Origin: Lutimaribacter salitolerans
Lineage (GTDB): Bacteria > Pseudomonadota > Alphaproteobacteria > Rhodobacterales > Rhodobacteraceae
Assembly (NCBI RefSeq): GCF_042677865.1
Contig: NZ_JBHUDD010000159.1
Coordinates: forward strand, 1 to 64,000
Length of the DNA: 64,000 nucleotides
Direction of reading: 5' to 3'
Part shown: one piece after another, positions 42,122 through 50,464 of the stretch
How the letters are laid out: the number at the start of each line of letters is the position of its first letter
Numbering within the stretch: position 1 is the first letter of the stretch
Made by a program: the position numbers and the translations under genes
Notes under the pieces: generated by a model
The model's input: the letters and a program-made list of their open reading frames with translations, nothing else
Databases searched by the model: none
Told to the model about the DNA's origin: nothing

Positions 42122-42987
42122 CCCTGAAATCCCGCCTGACCCAACCGGAAATCCTGATCGCCCCCGGCGTCTATGACGGGCTGACCGCCACGCTGGCCCA
42201 GCAGGCCGGGTTTCAGGCGCTGTACCTGTCCGGGGCGGCCGTCGCCTACACCCGGCTGGGCAGGCCCGACATCGGCCTGACCTCGGTGATCGAAATGGCC
42301 GACACCATGACCCTGATCCGCGACCGGGTGGACCTGCCGGTGATCATCGACGCCGACACCGGCTTTGGCAACGCGCTGAACGCCCAGCGCACCATGCGGC
42401 TTTATGAACGCGCAGGCGCCAATGCCCTGCAGATCGAGGATCAGACATATCCCAAACGCTGCGGCCATCTGGCCGACAAATCCCTGATTTCCAAGGCCGA
42501 GATGACAGGCAAGATCGCCGCCATGGCCGAGGCACGCGCCAGCGACGACACCCTGATCATCGCCCGCACCGATGCCATCGCCGTTGAAGGGTTCGCCGCC
42601 GCCATCGACCGGGCCGAGGCCTATGTGCAGGCCGGGGCCGACGTGCTGTTCATCGAGGCTCCGCGCTCGGGCGACGAGCTGTCGCGCGTGGCCGACACCT
42701 TCAGGGGCCGCGTGCCGTTGCTGGCCAACATGGTCGAAGGCGGCGCGACCCCGATCCAGTCCGCGGATGACCTGCAAACTCTGGGGTTCGACATCGTGAT
42801 CTTTCCCGGCGGCATCGTGCGGGCGCTGGCGCGCTGCGCCACCGACTACTACGCCTCGTTGCATGCCAACGGGTCGAACGCGCCCTTTGCCGACCGCATG
42901 TTCGATTTCGACGGGCTGAACGCCGCCATCGGCACGCCCGAGATGCTGGCCAAAGGGCAGCGGTTCGACGGCAAGGACGGCGCATGA
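42118..42987 (+). CDS. ICL/PEP-mutase family lyase (dimethylmalate/methylisocitrate-lyase-like)
   Basis: The 289-residue protein is a TIM-barrel lyase: Asp 78 and Asp 80 in IIDADTGFGN bind magnesium and PKRCGH carries the catalytic Cys 115 of the isocitrate lyase family. Relatives split 2,3-dimethylmalate to propionate and pyruvate, or methylisocitrate to succinate and pyruvate, or decarboxylate oxaloacetate. Pairing with LeuCD-like genes points to an alkylmalate substrate; this is inference. Its stop overlaps the flavoprotein start. Confidence 0.85.
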   Translation: MTLKSRLTQPEILIAPGVYDGLTATLAQQAGFQALYLSGAAVAYTRLGRPDIGLTSVIEMADTMTLIRDRVDLPVIIDADTGFGNALNAQRTMRLYERAGANALQIEDQTYPKRCGHLADKSLISKAEMTGKIAAMAEARASDDTLIIARTDAIAVEGFAAAIDRAEAYVQAGADVLFIEAPRSGDELSRVADTFRGRVPLLANMVEGGATPIQSADDLQTLGFDIVIFPGGIVRALARCATDYYASLHANGSNAPFADRMFDFDGLNAAIGTPEMLAKGQRFDGKDGA

Positions 42988-44348
42988 CTATCCTGCCCGC
43001 GCCCGACCGGTTTGATCTGTCCGTGCAAACGCTGATCATCGGCGGCGGCGCGGCGGGCATGGTGGCCGCGCTGGCCGCATTGGAGGCGGGGCAAGAGGTG
43101 CTGGTGGTCGAAGGCGACGCCGTGCCCAGCGGATCGACCGCGCTCAGCGCCGGGCTGATCCCGGCAGCGGGCACGGCACAGCAACGCGCGGCAGGGATCA
43201 AGGACGACGCCGAAACCTTTGCCGCCGATATTCAGGCCAAGGCCAAGGGCGAAAACGATCCCGCTCTGGTGGACGCGATGGCCCGCACCGCCGCCCCGGT
43301 GATCGACTGGCTGACCGACCGGCACGGGCTGCCCTTCTCGGTCGTCACCGATTTCGACTATCCCGGCCATTCCCGCCGCCGGATGCACGGGCTGCCCAGC
43401 CGCGCCGGGCGCGACCTGATCAACGCGCTGCGCGGGGCGGCCGAACGCGCAGGCGTCGATGTGATCTGCGAACGCCGGGCCGATGCCCTGTTTGCCGATG
43501 ACGGTCGCGTCCTTGGCGCACGGCTGAGCCGCCCCGATGGCGGTGTGGAAACCGTGGGCTGCGACCGTCTGATCCTGGCTTGCAACGGGTATGGCGGCAA
43601 CCGCGCCATGGTGGCCGAGCACATGCCCGCGATCCGCGATGCGCTGTGGTTCGGCCATGACGGCAACACCGGCGACGCGGTGACATGGGGGCAGCAGCTG
43701 GGGGCCGAGGCGCGCCACCTTGGGGCCTATCAGGGCCACGGCAACGTGGCCCACCCGCATGGCATCCTGATCACATGGGCGGTGATCATGGAAGGCGGCG
43801 TGCAGGTCAACAGCGCGGGCCAGAGGTTCTGGGATGAATCCCAGGGCTATTCCGAGGCCGCCCGCGCCGTCCTGTCCCAACCCGGCGGCGTGGCATGGGC
43901 CGTGTTCGACGCCCGCATCGCCGCCATCGCCCGCCAGTTCGAGGATTTCAAACAGGCCGAGCGTCAGGGCGCGGTGCGCTGGGGCGACGATGTGGCCGCC
44001 CTTGCCCGCGACACCGGCCTGCCCGCCGATGCGCTGGCCGCCACGCTGGCCGCGATTCCGCAGGGTGGCACCGATGGCTTTGGCCGCCGCTTTGGCGATG
44101 TGCCCCTGTCGCCGCCCTTTGCCGCCGTGCGCGTCACTGGCGCGCTGTTTCACACGCAAGGCGGGCTGGCGGTCGATCCCGTCACCGCCCGCGTCCGGCG
44201 CGCCGATGGCGGGCTGTTCGCCAATCTCCACGCCACCGGCGGCGCGGCCTGCGGCGTGTCGGGCCGGGGCGATGCCGGATACCTCAGCGGCAATGGCCTG
44301 CTGTCGGCGGCGACGCTGGGCTACCTGGCCGGGCGTGATTCGACCTGA
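42984..44348 (+). CDS. FAD-dependent dehydrogenase of the fumarate-reductase/TcuA type
   Basis: The 454-residue protein has the FAD-binding LIIGGGAAGMVAALAAL at 17-33, a second dinucleotide region ILACNGYGGN, and the C-terminal GGLAVDPVTARV and ATGGAACGVSG blocks of the fumarate reductase flavoprotein superfamily. Relatives oxidise or reduce dicarboxylates (fumarate, tricarballylate). It ends the rightward operon and could make the double bond used by the LeuCD-like hydratase. This role is inferred. Confidence 0.82.
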   Translation: MTILPAPDRFDLSVQTLIIGGGAAGMVAALAALEAGQEVLVVEGDAVPSGSTALSAGLIPAAGTAQQRAAGIKDDAETFAADIQAKAKGENDPALVDAMARTAAPVIDWLTDRHGLPFSVVTDFDYPGHSRRRMHGLPSRAGRDLINALRGAAERAGVDVICERRADALFADDGRVLGARLSRPDGGVETVGCDRLILACNGYGGNRAMVAEHMPAIRDALWFGHDGNTGDAVTWGQQLGAEARHLGAYQGHGNVAHPHGILITWAVIMEGGVQVNSAGQRFWDESQGYSEAARAVLSQPGGVAWAVFDARIAAIARQFEDFKQAERQGAVRWGDDVAALARDTGLPADALAATLAAIPQGGTDGFGRRFGDVPLSPPFAAVRVTGALFHTQGGLAVDPVTARVRRADGGLFANLHATGGAACGVSGRGDAGYLSGNGLLSAATLGYLAGRDST

Positions 44349-44416
44349 CCGGGCCAGACCCCGAATCGTCCTTCCCCAAGGTCACCTGACAGGCGGCATC
44401 AAACCCGCGACGCCGG

Positions 44417-44457
44417 TGCATATGGCATGTGCACGGGATGTGCATGATCGGTGCATG
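44417..44457. repeat. Phased TGCATG-like array B
   Basis: TGCACG at 44430, TGCATG at 44441 and TGCATG at 44452 are exactly 11 bp apart, preceded by a degenerate unit (TGCATATG at 44417). The stretch TGCACGGGATGTGCATG is identical to array C on its minus strand. A short stem CGGGA-CAA-TCCCG lies a few bases beyond, like the stem after array A. Confidence 0.85.
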
Positions 44458-44528
44458 GCGGTTTTTCGGGACAATCCCGGTGCGGTCCGGCCCCTGCGCC
44501 GGTCGGAAAACCCCTTCAATTCAACGTG

Positions 44529-44588
44529 AGTAAACGAATTTACTGTTCATATTTTCAAACTGACCATATTTTTGACAAGAATATTCTT
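44529..44588 (+). promoter_or_regulatory. AT-rich regulatory region with two palindromes upstream of adk
   Basis: AGTAAA-CGAA-TTTACT (44529-44544) and AAGAATATTCTT (44577-44588) are both perfect inverted repeats. TTGACA at 44572-44577 touches the second one and is a perfect -35 hexamer, though the -10 at 17 bp (CAATGC) is poor. A poor -10 plus operators suggests activator-dependent transcription of the adk-symporter operon. Confidence 0.55.
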
Positions 44589-44775
44589 TCACTGCAATGC
44601 CCGTTAGCGAAATTTACAGAAATCGTCTAATTCAAAAGGTGGAATACCGCCAGTTGCGCCGAAGATGGAGCGGCTCAGCCAGCGGAGGAGGAGAAACAGG
44701 CGCCAAGGCACCAGCCAACGGCCCCGGCCCGACCTTTGGGTTGCGCCACAAGACATTGAAAATGGGGGAGTTTTC

Positions 44776-45474
44776 ATGGACGGCTTCAAAGCACCCACAC
44801 CCGCCGCGAACCTTGTGCTGCTTGGCCCACCGGGGGCCGGCAAGGGCACCCAGGCCCGCATGCTGCAAGATCGTTTCGGCCTTGTCCAACTCTCCACCGG
44901 CGACCTGCTGCGCGCCGCCGTCAAGGCCGGCACCGAGGCCGGTTTACAAGCCCGCGCCGTGATGGACCGCGGCGATCTGGTCAGCGACGACATCGTCATC
45001 GCCATTCTGCGCGACCGCCTGTCCCACCCCGATTGCACCAACGGCGTCATCTTCGACGGCTTCCCCCGCACCACCGTGCAGGCACAGGCGCTGGATGATC
45101 TGTTGGCCGACATCGGCAGCGCGATCACCGCCGCTATCAGCCTGGATGTGGACGACGCCGCGATGGTGGCGCGCATTTCCGGCCGCTACACCTGCGCAGG
45201 CTGCGGCGAGGGATATCACGACCAATTCAAGCAGCCCGCGGCCTTCGGCACCTGCGACAAGTGTGGCAGTTCCGAGATGACCCGCCGCGCCGACGACACC
45301 GCCGAAACCGTGCACCAGCGCCTAAAGGCCTACCACGCCCAGACCGCCCCGCTGATCGCGTATTACGAGGCGCGCGGCGTGCTGGCCCGTGTCGATGCCA
45401 TGGCCGATATCGACACCGTGGCAAAAGACCTGACCGCGATTGTCGCACAGACACTTGCACCGACCGTCGCCTGA
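44776..45474 (+). CDS. adk: Adenylate kinase with zinc-type LID
   Basis: The 232-residue enzyme interconverts AMP, ADP and ATP. The P-loop GPPGAGKGTQ is at 17-26, FDGFPRT follows, and the LID has four cysteines (CAGCGEGYH and GTCDKC) of the zinc-binding form. GGGGGAG five bases before the ATG at 44776 sets the start. It stands directly upstream of an acetate-type symporter, not in a ribosomal operon. AMP from acetyl-CoA synthetase would be a natural substrate. Confidence 0.93.
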   Translation: MDGFKAPTPAANLVLLGPPGAGKGTQARMLQDRFGLVQLSTGDLLRAAVKAGTEAGLQARAVMDRGDLVSDDIVIAILRDRLSHPDCTNGVIFDGFPRTTVQAQALDDLLADIGSAITAAISLDVDDAAMVARISGRYTCAGCGEGYHDQFKQPAAFGTCDKCGSSEMTRRADDTAETVHQRLKAYHAQTAPLIAYYEARGVLARVDAMADIDTVAKDLTAIVAQTLAPTVA

Positions 45475-45534
45475 GACCGCGCGCGACGGATTTCCCCGTC
45501 GGCGCAGAGAGAAACCGAACAATAAGGGAGGGAC

Positions 45535-45801
45535 ATGACCTTGTCCGAGAAACAAGACAACAACGCCTACTGGCAGGCCAATGTCAGGCTGATCCTGATC
45601 AGCCTCGCGATCTGGGCGCTGGTCAGCTTTGGCTTTGGCATCCTGCTGCGCCCGTTGCTGGCAGGCATTTCCGTAGGCGGGGCCGACCTGGGCTTCTGGT
45701 TCGCGCAGCAGGGCTCGATCCTCGTGTTCCTGGCGCTGATCTTTTTCTACGCCTGGCGCATGAACAAGCTGGATGCCGAACACGGCGTCGGCGAAGAATA
45801 A
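45535..45801 (+). CDS. DUF4212 small subunit of a sodium/solute symporter
   Basis: The 88-residue protein has two membrane helices (LILISLAIWALVSFGFGILL and FWFAQQGSILVFLALIFFY) and the NAYWQANVRL N-terminus of DUF4212 proteins, which nearly always precede the VC_2705-type symporter. It is taken to be an accessory subunit. GGGAGG lies just before the ATG. Confidence 0.9.
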   Translation: MTLSEKQDNNAYWQANVRLILISLAIWALVSFGFGILLRPLLAGISVGGADLGFWFAQQGSILVFLALIFFYAWRMNKLDAEHGVGEE

Positions 45802-45813
45802 GAGGCAGGACAT

Positions 45814-47595
45814 ATGGATCAATTCGTCATCAACCTGATCTTCGTGGGCGCGTCATTCGCCCTGTATATCGGGATCGCGATCTGGGCGCGCGCGGGCTCG
45901 ACCAGCGAATTCTACGCCGCCGGGCGCGGCGTGCACCCTGTCACCAACGGCATGGCCACGGCGGCCGACTGGATGTCGGCGGCCTCGTTCATATCGATGG
46001 CGGGCCTTATCGCCTTTGTGGGCTATGACAACTCGACCTACCTGATGGGCTGGACGGGGGGGTACGTGCTGCTGGCCCTGCTGCTGGCACCGTATCTGCG
46101 CAAGTTCGGCAAATATACCGTGTCCGAGTTCATCGGTGACCGGTTCTATTCCAAGACCGCCCGGATGGTCGCGGTGCTGTGCCTGATCATCGCGTCCGTG
46201 ACCTATGTGATCGGCCAGATGACCGGCGTGGGCGTGGCCTTTGGCCGGTTCCTTGAGGTCAGCAACACCACCGGCCTGCTGATCGGGGCCTGCGTCGTGT
46301 TCGCCTATGCGGTGTTCGGCGGCATGAAGGGCGTGACCTATACGCAGGTGGCGCAGTATGTCGTTCTGATCCTCGCCTACACGATCCCGGCGATCTTCAT
46401 CTCGCTGCAACTGACCGGCAACCCGATCCCGGGTCTGGGCCTGTTCGGCACGCATGAGGCCAGCGGTGAGCCGCTGTTGGCCAAGCTGGACGAGATCGTG
46501 CGCGAGCTGGGCTTTGCCGAATACACCACGCACCATTCCGACACGCTGAACATGGTTCTGTTCACCCTGTCGCTGATGATCGGCACCGCCGGACTGCCGC
46601 ATGTGATCATGCGCTTCTTCACCGTGCCCAAAGTGGCCGATGCGCGCTGGTCGGCAGGTTGGGCGCTGGTGTTCATCGCGCTGCTGTATCTGACGGCCCC
46701 GGCCGTGGGTGCGATGGCGCGTCTGAACATCACCGAACTGATGTGGCCCAACGGCACCGGCGGCGACGCGGTGGCGGTGCAAACCATCGAGACCGAGCAG
46801 GAATACCTGTGGATGAAGACCTGGCAAAAGACCGGTCTGCTGGATTGGGAAGACAAGAACGGTGACGGCCTGATCCAGTATTACAACGACGCCAACCCCG
46901 AAATGCAGGCAAAGGCGGCTGAAAACGGCTGGGCAGGCAACGAGCTGACCCGCTTCAACCAGGATATCCTGGTGCTGGCCAACCCCGAGATTGCCAACCT
47001 GCCGGGCTGGGTGATCGGCCTTGTGGCGGCAGGTGGCCTTGCGGCGGCCCTGTCCACGGCGGCGGGTCTGCTGCTGGCGATCTCGTCTGCGGTCAGCCAT
47101 GACCTGATGAAGGGGCAGTTCACCCCGAACATCAGCGAAAAGGGCGAGTTGCTGTCGGCCCGGATCGCCATGGCGGTGGCCATCGTGGTGGCGACCTGGC
47201 TGGGCCTCAATCCTCCGGGCTTTGCCGCGCAGACCGTGGCGCTGGCCTTTGGTCTGGCGGCGGCGTCTATCTTCCCGGCGCTGATGATGGGCATCTTCAC
47301 CAAGGTGAACAACCACGGTGCCGTGGCGGGCATGCTGGCCGGTCTGATCGTGACGCTTGTGTACATCTTCCTGCACAAGGGCTGGTTCTTCATCCCCGAC
47401 ACCAACAGCTTTACCGACGCAAACCCGCTGTTGGGCACGATCCAGTCCACCAGCTTTGGTGCGGTCGGCGCGATGATCAACTTTGCGGTGGCCTTTGCAG
47501 TGTCCAGAATGACCTCGCCGATCCCGCAAGAGATCGAGGACCTGGTCGAAAGCGTCCGCGTGCCCAAGGGCGCGGCGGCCGCGACCGATCACTAA
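45814..47595 (+). CDS. Sodium/solute symporter, VC_2705/ActP type (probable acetate or short acid uptake)
   Basis: The 593-residue protein has about thirteen membrane helices of the SSS family, with AADWMSAASFISMAGLIAF and STAAGLLLAISSAVSHDLM. An insert at about 300-390 holds a soluble loop typical of the VC_2705 branch. Relatives import acetate or other short carboxylates with sodium. A strong stem-loop follows the gene. Confidence 0.88.
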   Translation: MDQFVINLIFVGASFALYIGIAIWARAGSTSEFYAAGRGVHPVTNGMATAADWMSAASFISMAGLIAFVGYDNSTYLMGWTGGYVLLALLLAPYLRKFGKYTVSEFIGDRFYSKTARMVAVLCLIIASVTYVIGQMTGVGVAFGRFLEVSNTTGLLIGACVVFAYAVFGGMKGVTYTQVAQYVVLILAYTIPAIFISLQLTGNPIPGLGLFGTHEASGEPLLAKLDEIVRELGFAEYTTHHSDTLNMVLFTLSLMIGTAGLPHVIMRFFTVPKVADARWSAGWALVFIALLYLTAPAVGAMARLNITELMWPNGTGGDAVAVQTIETEQEYLWMKTWQKTGLLDWEDKNGDGLIQYYNDANPEMQAKAAENGWAGNELTRFNQDILVLANPEIANLPGWVIGLVAAGGLAAALSTAAGLLLAISSAVSHDLMKGQFTPNISEKGELLSARIAMAVAIVVATWLGLNPPGFAAQTVALAFGLAAASIFPALMMGIFTKVNNHGAVAGMLAGLIVTLVYIFLHKGWFFIPDTNSFTDANPLLGTIQSTSFGAVGAMINFAVAFAVSRMTSPIPQEIEDLVESVRVPKGAAAATDH

Positions 47596-47602
47596 GCACG
47601 AA

Positions 47603-47628
47603 CAAGGGGCGCAGCGATGCGCCCCTTG
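47603..47628 (+). terminator. 11-bp stem-loop after the symporter
   Basis: CAAGGGGCGCA-GCGA-TGCGCCCCTTG is a perfect stem eight bases after the stop. It lacks a good U-tract, so it may partly terminate or protect the symporter mRNA end before the DUF294 gene. Confidence 0.6.
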
Positions 47629-47720
47629 CCTTGCGACGGCAGACATCACGGCATATTGCGCCACCTGATGCGTCTTTTAGACTGATTTCCCGTACCCCGA
47701 CCGACCCAAGGAGCGCGCAG

Positions 47721-49541
47721 ATGCCAGACGACCAGAGCCGCCTTCTGGACCGCGTGCTGGCCCATGCGCCGTTCGATCTGTTGCCGCCCGAGGCGCGGGC
47801 GGAGCTGACCGACGCGGTTACCTTTCACACCGCCAGGCCCGGCACCCTGCTGATCCGCGAGGGCGCGGTGATGGCCGGGCTGCACGTGATCCTTGACGGC
47901 GCGCTGGATATCTTGTCGGACAGTGGCGATGTGGTATCGCAGCGCGGGCCCGGCGACATGCTGGGCGAACGCGCGCTGTTTCGGGGCGGGCGGGCCACGT
48001 TGACCGCGCGCACCAGCAGCGCGCTGTCCTATGCCGTGATAGACACCGCGCGGTTTCTGGACCTGACCAACCGGTTTGCAGGCTTTGCCGAATGGTTCCG
48101 CGCCGCGCCCCTTGCCCGCGCCGCCAGCAGCGCCGACGCCTATGCCACCGGGCTGACCGCGCTGCGCGTGGCCGACCTGATGGTGGCCGACCCGGTCACC
48201 TGCGCTCCCGATCAGACCGTGACACAGGTGGCGCAGATGATGCGCGACCGGGTGATATCGTCCGTTCTGGTTATGGACGGAACGCAACTGGCCGGGATTG
48301 CCACCGTGCACGACCTGACCAACAAGGTGCTGGCCGAGGGGCTGGACGGCTCTATCCCGGTGGCACAGATCATGACGCCCGATCCGGTCACCATCGGCCC
48401 GGATGCGCTGGGGCTGGACGCTTTGGTCACACTTGCCGGGCGCAAGATCAACCACCTGCCGGTCGCGCAGGGGGGCCGGATCGTGGGGATGCTGGGGCGC
48501 ACCGACCTGTTTCGCCAGCAGGCCACCACCGCCAGCCATATGGTCGCCGACATCGTGCGCGCCGACAGTGCCGAGGGAATGGCCCATGTGATGACCCGCG
48601 TGCCCGATCTGCTGGCGCATCTGGTCAGTGCGGGCACCCGCCACACCGCCATCACCCGGCGTATCACCGACCTGACCGATGCCATCACCCGCCGTCTGCT
48701 GACCTTGGCCGAGGAAAAGTTCGGCCCGCCGCCGGTGCCCTATCTGTGGCTGGCCTGCGGCAGTCAGGGGCGGCAGGAACAGACCGGGATTTCCGATCAG
48801 GACAACTGCCTGATCCTGGACGACGCGGTGCAGCCCGACCACGATGCCTATTTCGCGGCCCTGGCGCAATTCGTCAGCGACGGGCTGGACACCTGCGGGT
48901 TCTTCTATTGCCCCGGCGACATGATGGCCACGGCCACGCGCTGGCGGCAGCCGCGGCGGATCTGGCGCAGCTATTTCGCCAAGTGGATCGCCGAGCCGGA
49001 CCCGCAGGCGCAGATGCTGGCCAGCGTCATGTTCGACCTGCGGCCCATCGCAGGCGAGTTTGGGCTGTTTGCCGACCTGCAGGACGAGGTGCTGGCCAAG
49101 GCGCGCGGCAATTCGATATTCGTGGCGCATATGGTGTCGAACTCGCTGAAACACACGCCGCCGCTGTCGCTGTTCCGGGGCTTTGCGCTGATCCGCTCGG
49201 GCGAGCACAAGAACACCGTTGATCTCAAGCTGTCGGGCGTGATCCCGGTGGTCGATCTGGCGCGCATCTATGCGCTGCGCGGGGCGCTTCCCACCGTCAA
49301 CACCCGCGAACGCCTTGAAACCGCGCGCGAGGCGGGCGTGATCTCGACCTCGGGGGCGCATGACCTGCTGGATGCCTACGACCTGATCGCGATGACCCGC
49401 CTGCGTCATCAGGCCGAGCAGATCCGGCGCGGGGCCGCGCCCGACAACTTTCTGCCCCCCGGCGCGCTGTCGGAACTGGAGCGCAGCCACCTGCGCGATG
49501 CCTTCATGGTGATCAAGACCATGCAATCGGCGCTTGGATAA
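47721..49541 (+). CDS. cNMP-binding/CBS/DUF294 nucleotidyltransferase-like signalling protein
   Basis: The 606-residue protein has a cyclic-nucleotide-binding-like domain (about 20-115), two CBS domains (about 148-265), then a GlnD-like nucleotidyltransferase domain with ACGSQGRQEQTGISDQDN and a C-terminal helical part. CBS pairs commonly sense AMP or ATP. Genes of this kind accompany VC_2705-type symporters widely, suggesting control of uptake by adenylate state. AAGGAG precedes the ATG at 47721. Confidence 0.88.
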   Translation: MPDDQSRLLDRVLAHAPFDLLPPEARAELTDAVTFHTARPGTLLIREGAVMAGLHVILDGALDILSDSGDVVSQRGPGDMLGERALFRGGRATLTARTSSALSYAVIDTARFLDLTNRFAGFAEWFRAAPLARAASSADAYATGLTALRVADLMVADPVTCAPDQTVTQVAQMMRDRVISSVLVMDGTQLAGIATVHDLTNKVLAEGLDGSIPVAQIMTPDPVTIGPDALGLDALVTLAGRKINHLPVAQGGRIVGMLGRTDLFRQQATTASHMVADIVRADSAEGMAHVMTRVPDLLAHLVSAGTRHTAITRRITDLTDAITRRLLTLAEEKFGPPPVPYLWLACGSQGRQEQTGISDQDNCLILDDAVQPDHDAYFAALAQFVSDGLDTCGFFYCPGDMMATATRWRQPRRIWRSYFAKWIAEPDPQAQMLASVMFDLRPIAGEFGLFADLQDEVLAKARGNSIFVAHMVSNSLKHTPPLSLFRGFALIRSGEHKNTVDLKLSGVIPVVDLARIYALRGALPTVNTRERLETAREAGVISTSGAHDLLDAYDLIAMTRLRHQAEQIRRGAAPDNFLPPGALSELERSHLRDAFMVIKTMQSALG

Positions 49542-49552
49542 GGACAGCCGCG

Positions 49553-50065
49553 ATGTTTCTGGAACTGATTGCAACCTTCGTGGCCGCCCTTGGCGCGGCG
49601 GGGATCGTGCTGGCGCTGAACCGGCTGACCGGGGGCCGCCTGCCCCGCTGGGCGATGCCGGTCGCAGCGGGGCTGACGATGCTGGCCTATACCATCTGGT
49701 CGGAATACAGCTGGGACAGCCGCACCCGCGCCCAACTGCCCGAGGGCACGGCGGTGTTCCAGACCATGACCGACAGCGCGTTCTGGAAGCCGTGGACGCT
49801 GATCTGGCCGCAGACCAAGGCGCTGGCGGTGGTCGATCAGGACGGTGCGCGCACGCGCCCCGATACGCCCGATGTGATGCTGGTCGATCTGTACCTGTTC
49901 GCCCGCTGGCGCGGCACCGACCGCAGCCCGCAACTGGTGGATTGCACCCGTGCCGCCCGCGCCCCCGTCAGCGATGCCGCGCTGGCCGATCCTGCGGCGG
50001 CCGAGTGGCAGATGATCGGGGCCGATGATCCGCTGATCACCGCGCTTTGCCCGCGCCAAGGCTGA
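49553..50065 (+). CDS. Hypothetical membrane protein in the symporter cluster
   Basis: I do not recognise a named family. The 170-residue product has an N-terminal membrane segment (about 5-25), a second at 37-50, and a soluble, probably periplasmic, C-terminal part beginning around YTIWSEYSWDSRTR. It sits 11 bp after the DUF294 gene and 15 bp before the receiver gene, so it belongs to the same unit. Confidence 0.6.
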   Translation: MFLELIATFVAALGAAGIVLALNRLTGGRLPRWAMPVAAGLTMLAYTIWSEYSWDSRTRAQLPEGTAVFQTMTDSAFWKPWTLIWPQTKALAVVDQDGARTRPDTPDVMLVDLYLFARWRGTDRSPQLVDCTRAARAPVSDAALADPAAAEWQMIGADDPLITALCPRQG

Positions 50066-50080
50066 CAGGAACGCCCCGCC

Positions 50081-50464
50081 ATGATCGAGAAATCCATCTT
50101 GCTGGTCGAGGATGAGGACAACATCGCGCTGGCGCTGGCCTATCTGATCGGCAAGCAGGGCTACCGGCTGGCGCGCGTGTCCGACGGGGCCGAAGCCATC
50201 GACCGGATCGAGGCCGAGCGCCCCGATCTGGTGGTGCTGGACGTGATGCTGCCCGGGCGCTCGGGCTATGACATCTGCCAGACGATCCGCGCGCGGCCCA
50301 CGATCTGTCACACCAAGATCCTGATGATGACCGCCCGGGGCGGCGAGGTCGAGCGGCGCAAGGGGCTGGCGCTGGGGGCGGATGCGTTTCTGTCCAAACC
50401 CTTTGCCAGCGCCGACCTGACCGCCCGGATCGCCGCGCTTCTGGGGGACGGGGCGGATGGCTGA
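50081..50464 (+). CDS. Single-domain response regulator
   Basis: The 127-residue product is a lone receiver domain: acidic pocket Glu 10-Asp 11, phospho-acceptor Asp 54 in VVLDVMLPGR, the MMTARG threonine and the LSKPF lysine. There is no output domain. It overlaps the exonuclease-fusion start by 8 bp and may be phosphorylated by another kinase or bind its neighbour. Confidence 0.9.
   Translation: MIEKSILLVEDEDNIALALAYLIGKQGYRLARVSDGAEAIDRIEAERPDLVVLDVMLPGRSGYDICQTIRARPTICHTKILMMTARGGEVERRKGLALGADAFLSKPFASADLTARIAALLGDGADG

Larger units (their letters stand above)
44349..44775. other. 427-bp non-coding region between the flavoprotein and adk
   Basis: No gene is supported. It contains TGCATG array B (44417-44457), a CGGGA/TCCCG stem just after it, and then an AT-rich segment (44520-44600) with two palindromes and a TTGACA hexamer, which reads as the adk-operon promoter region. 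About 160 bp from there to adk hold nothing recognisable beyond the Shine-Dalgarno. Confidence 0.7.
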
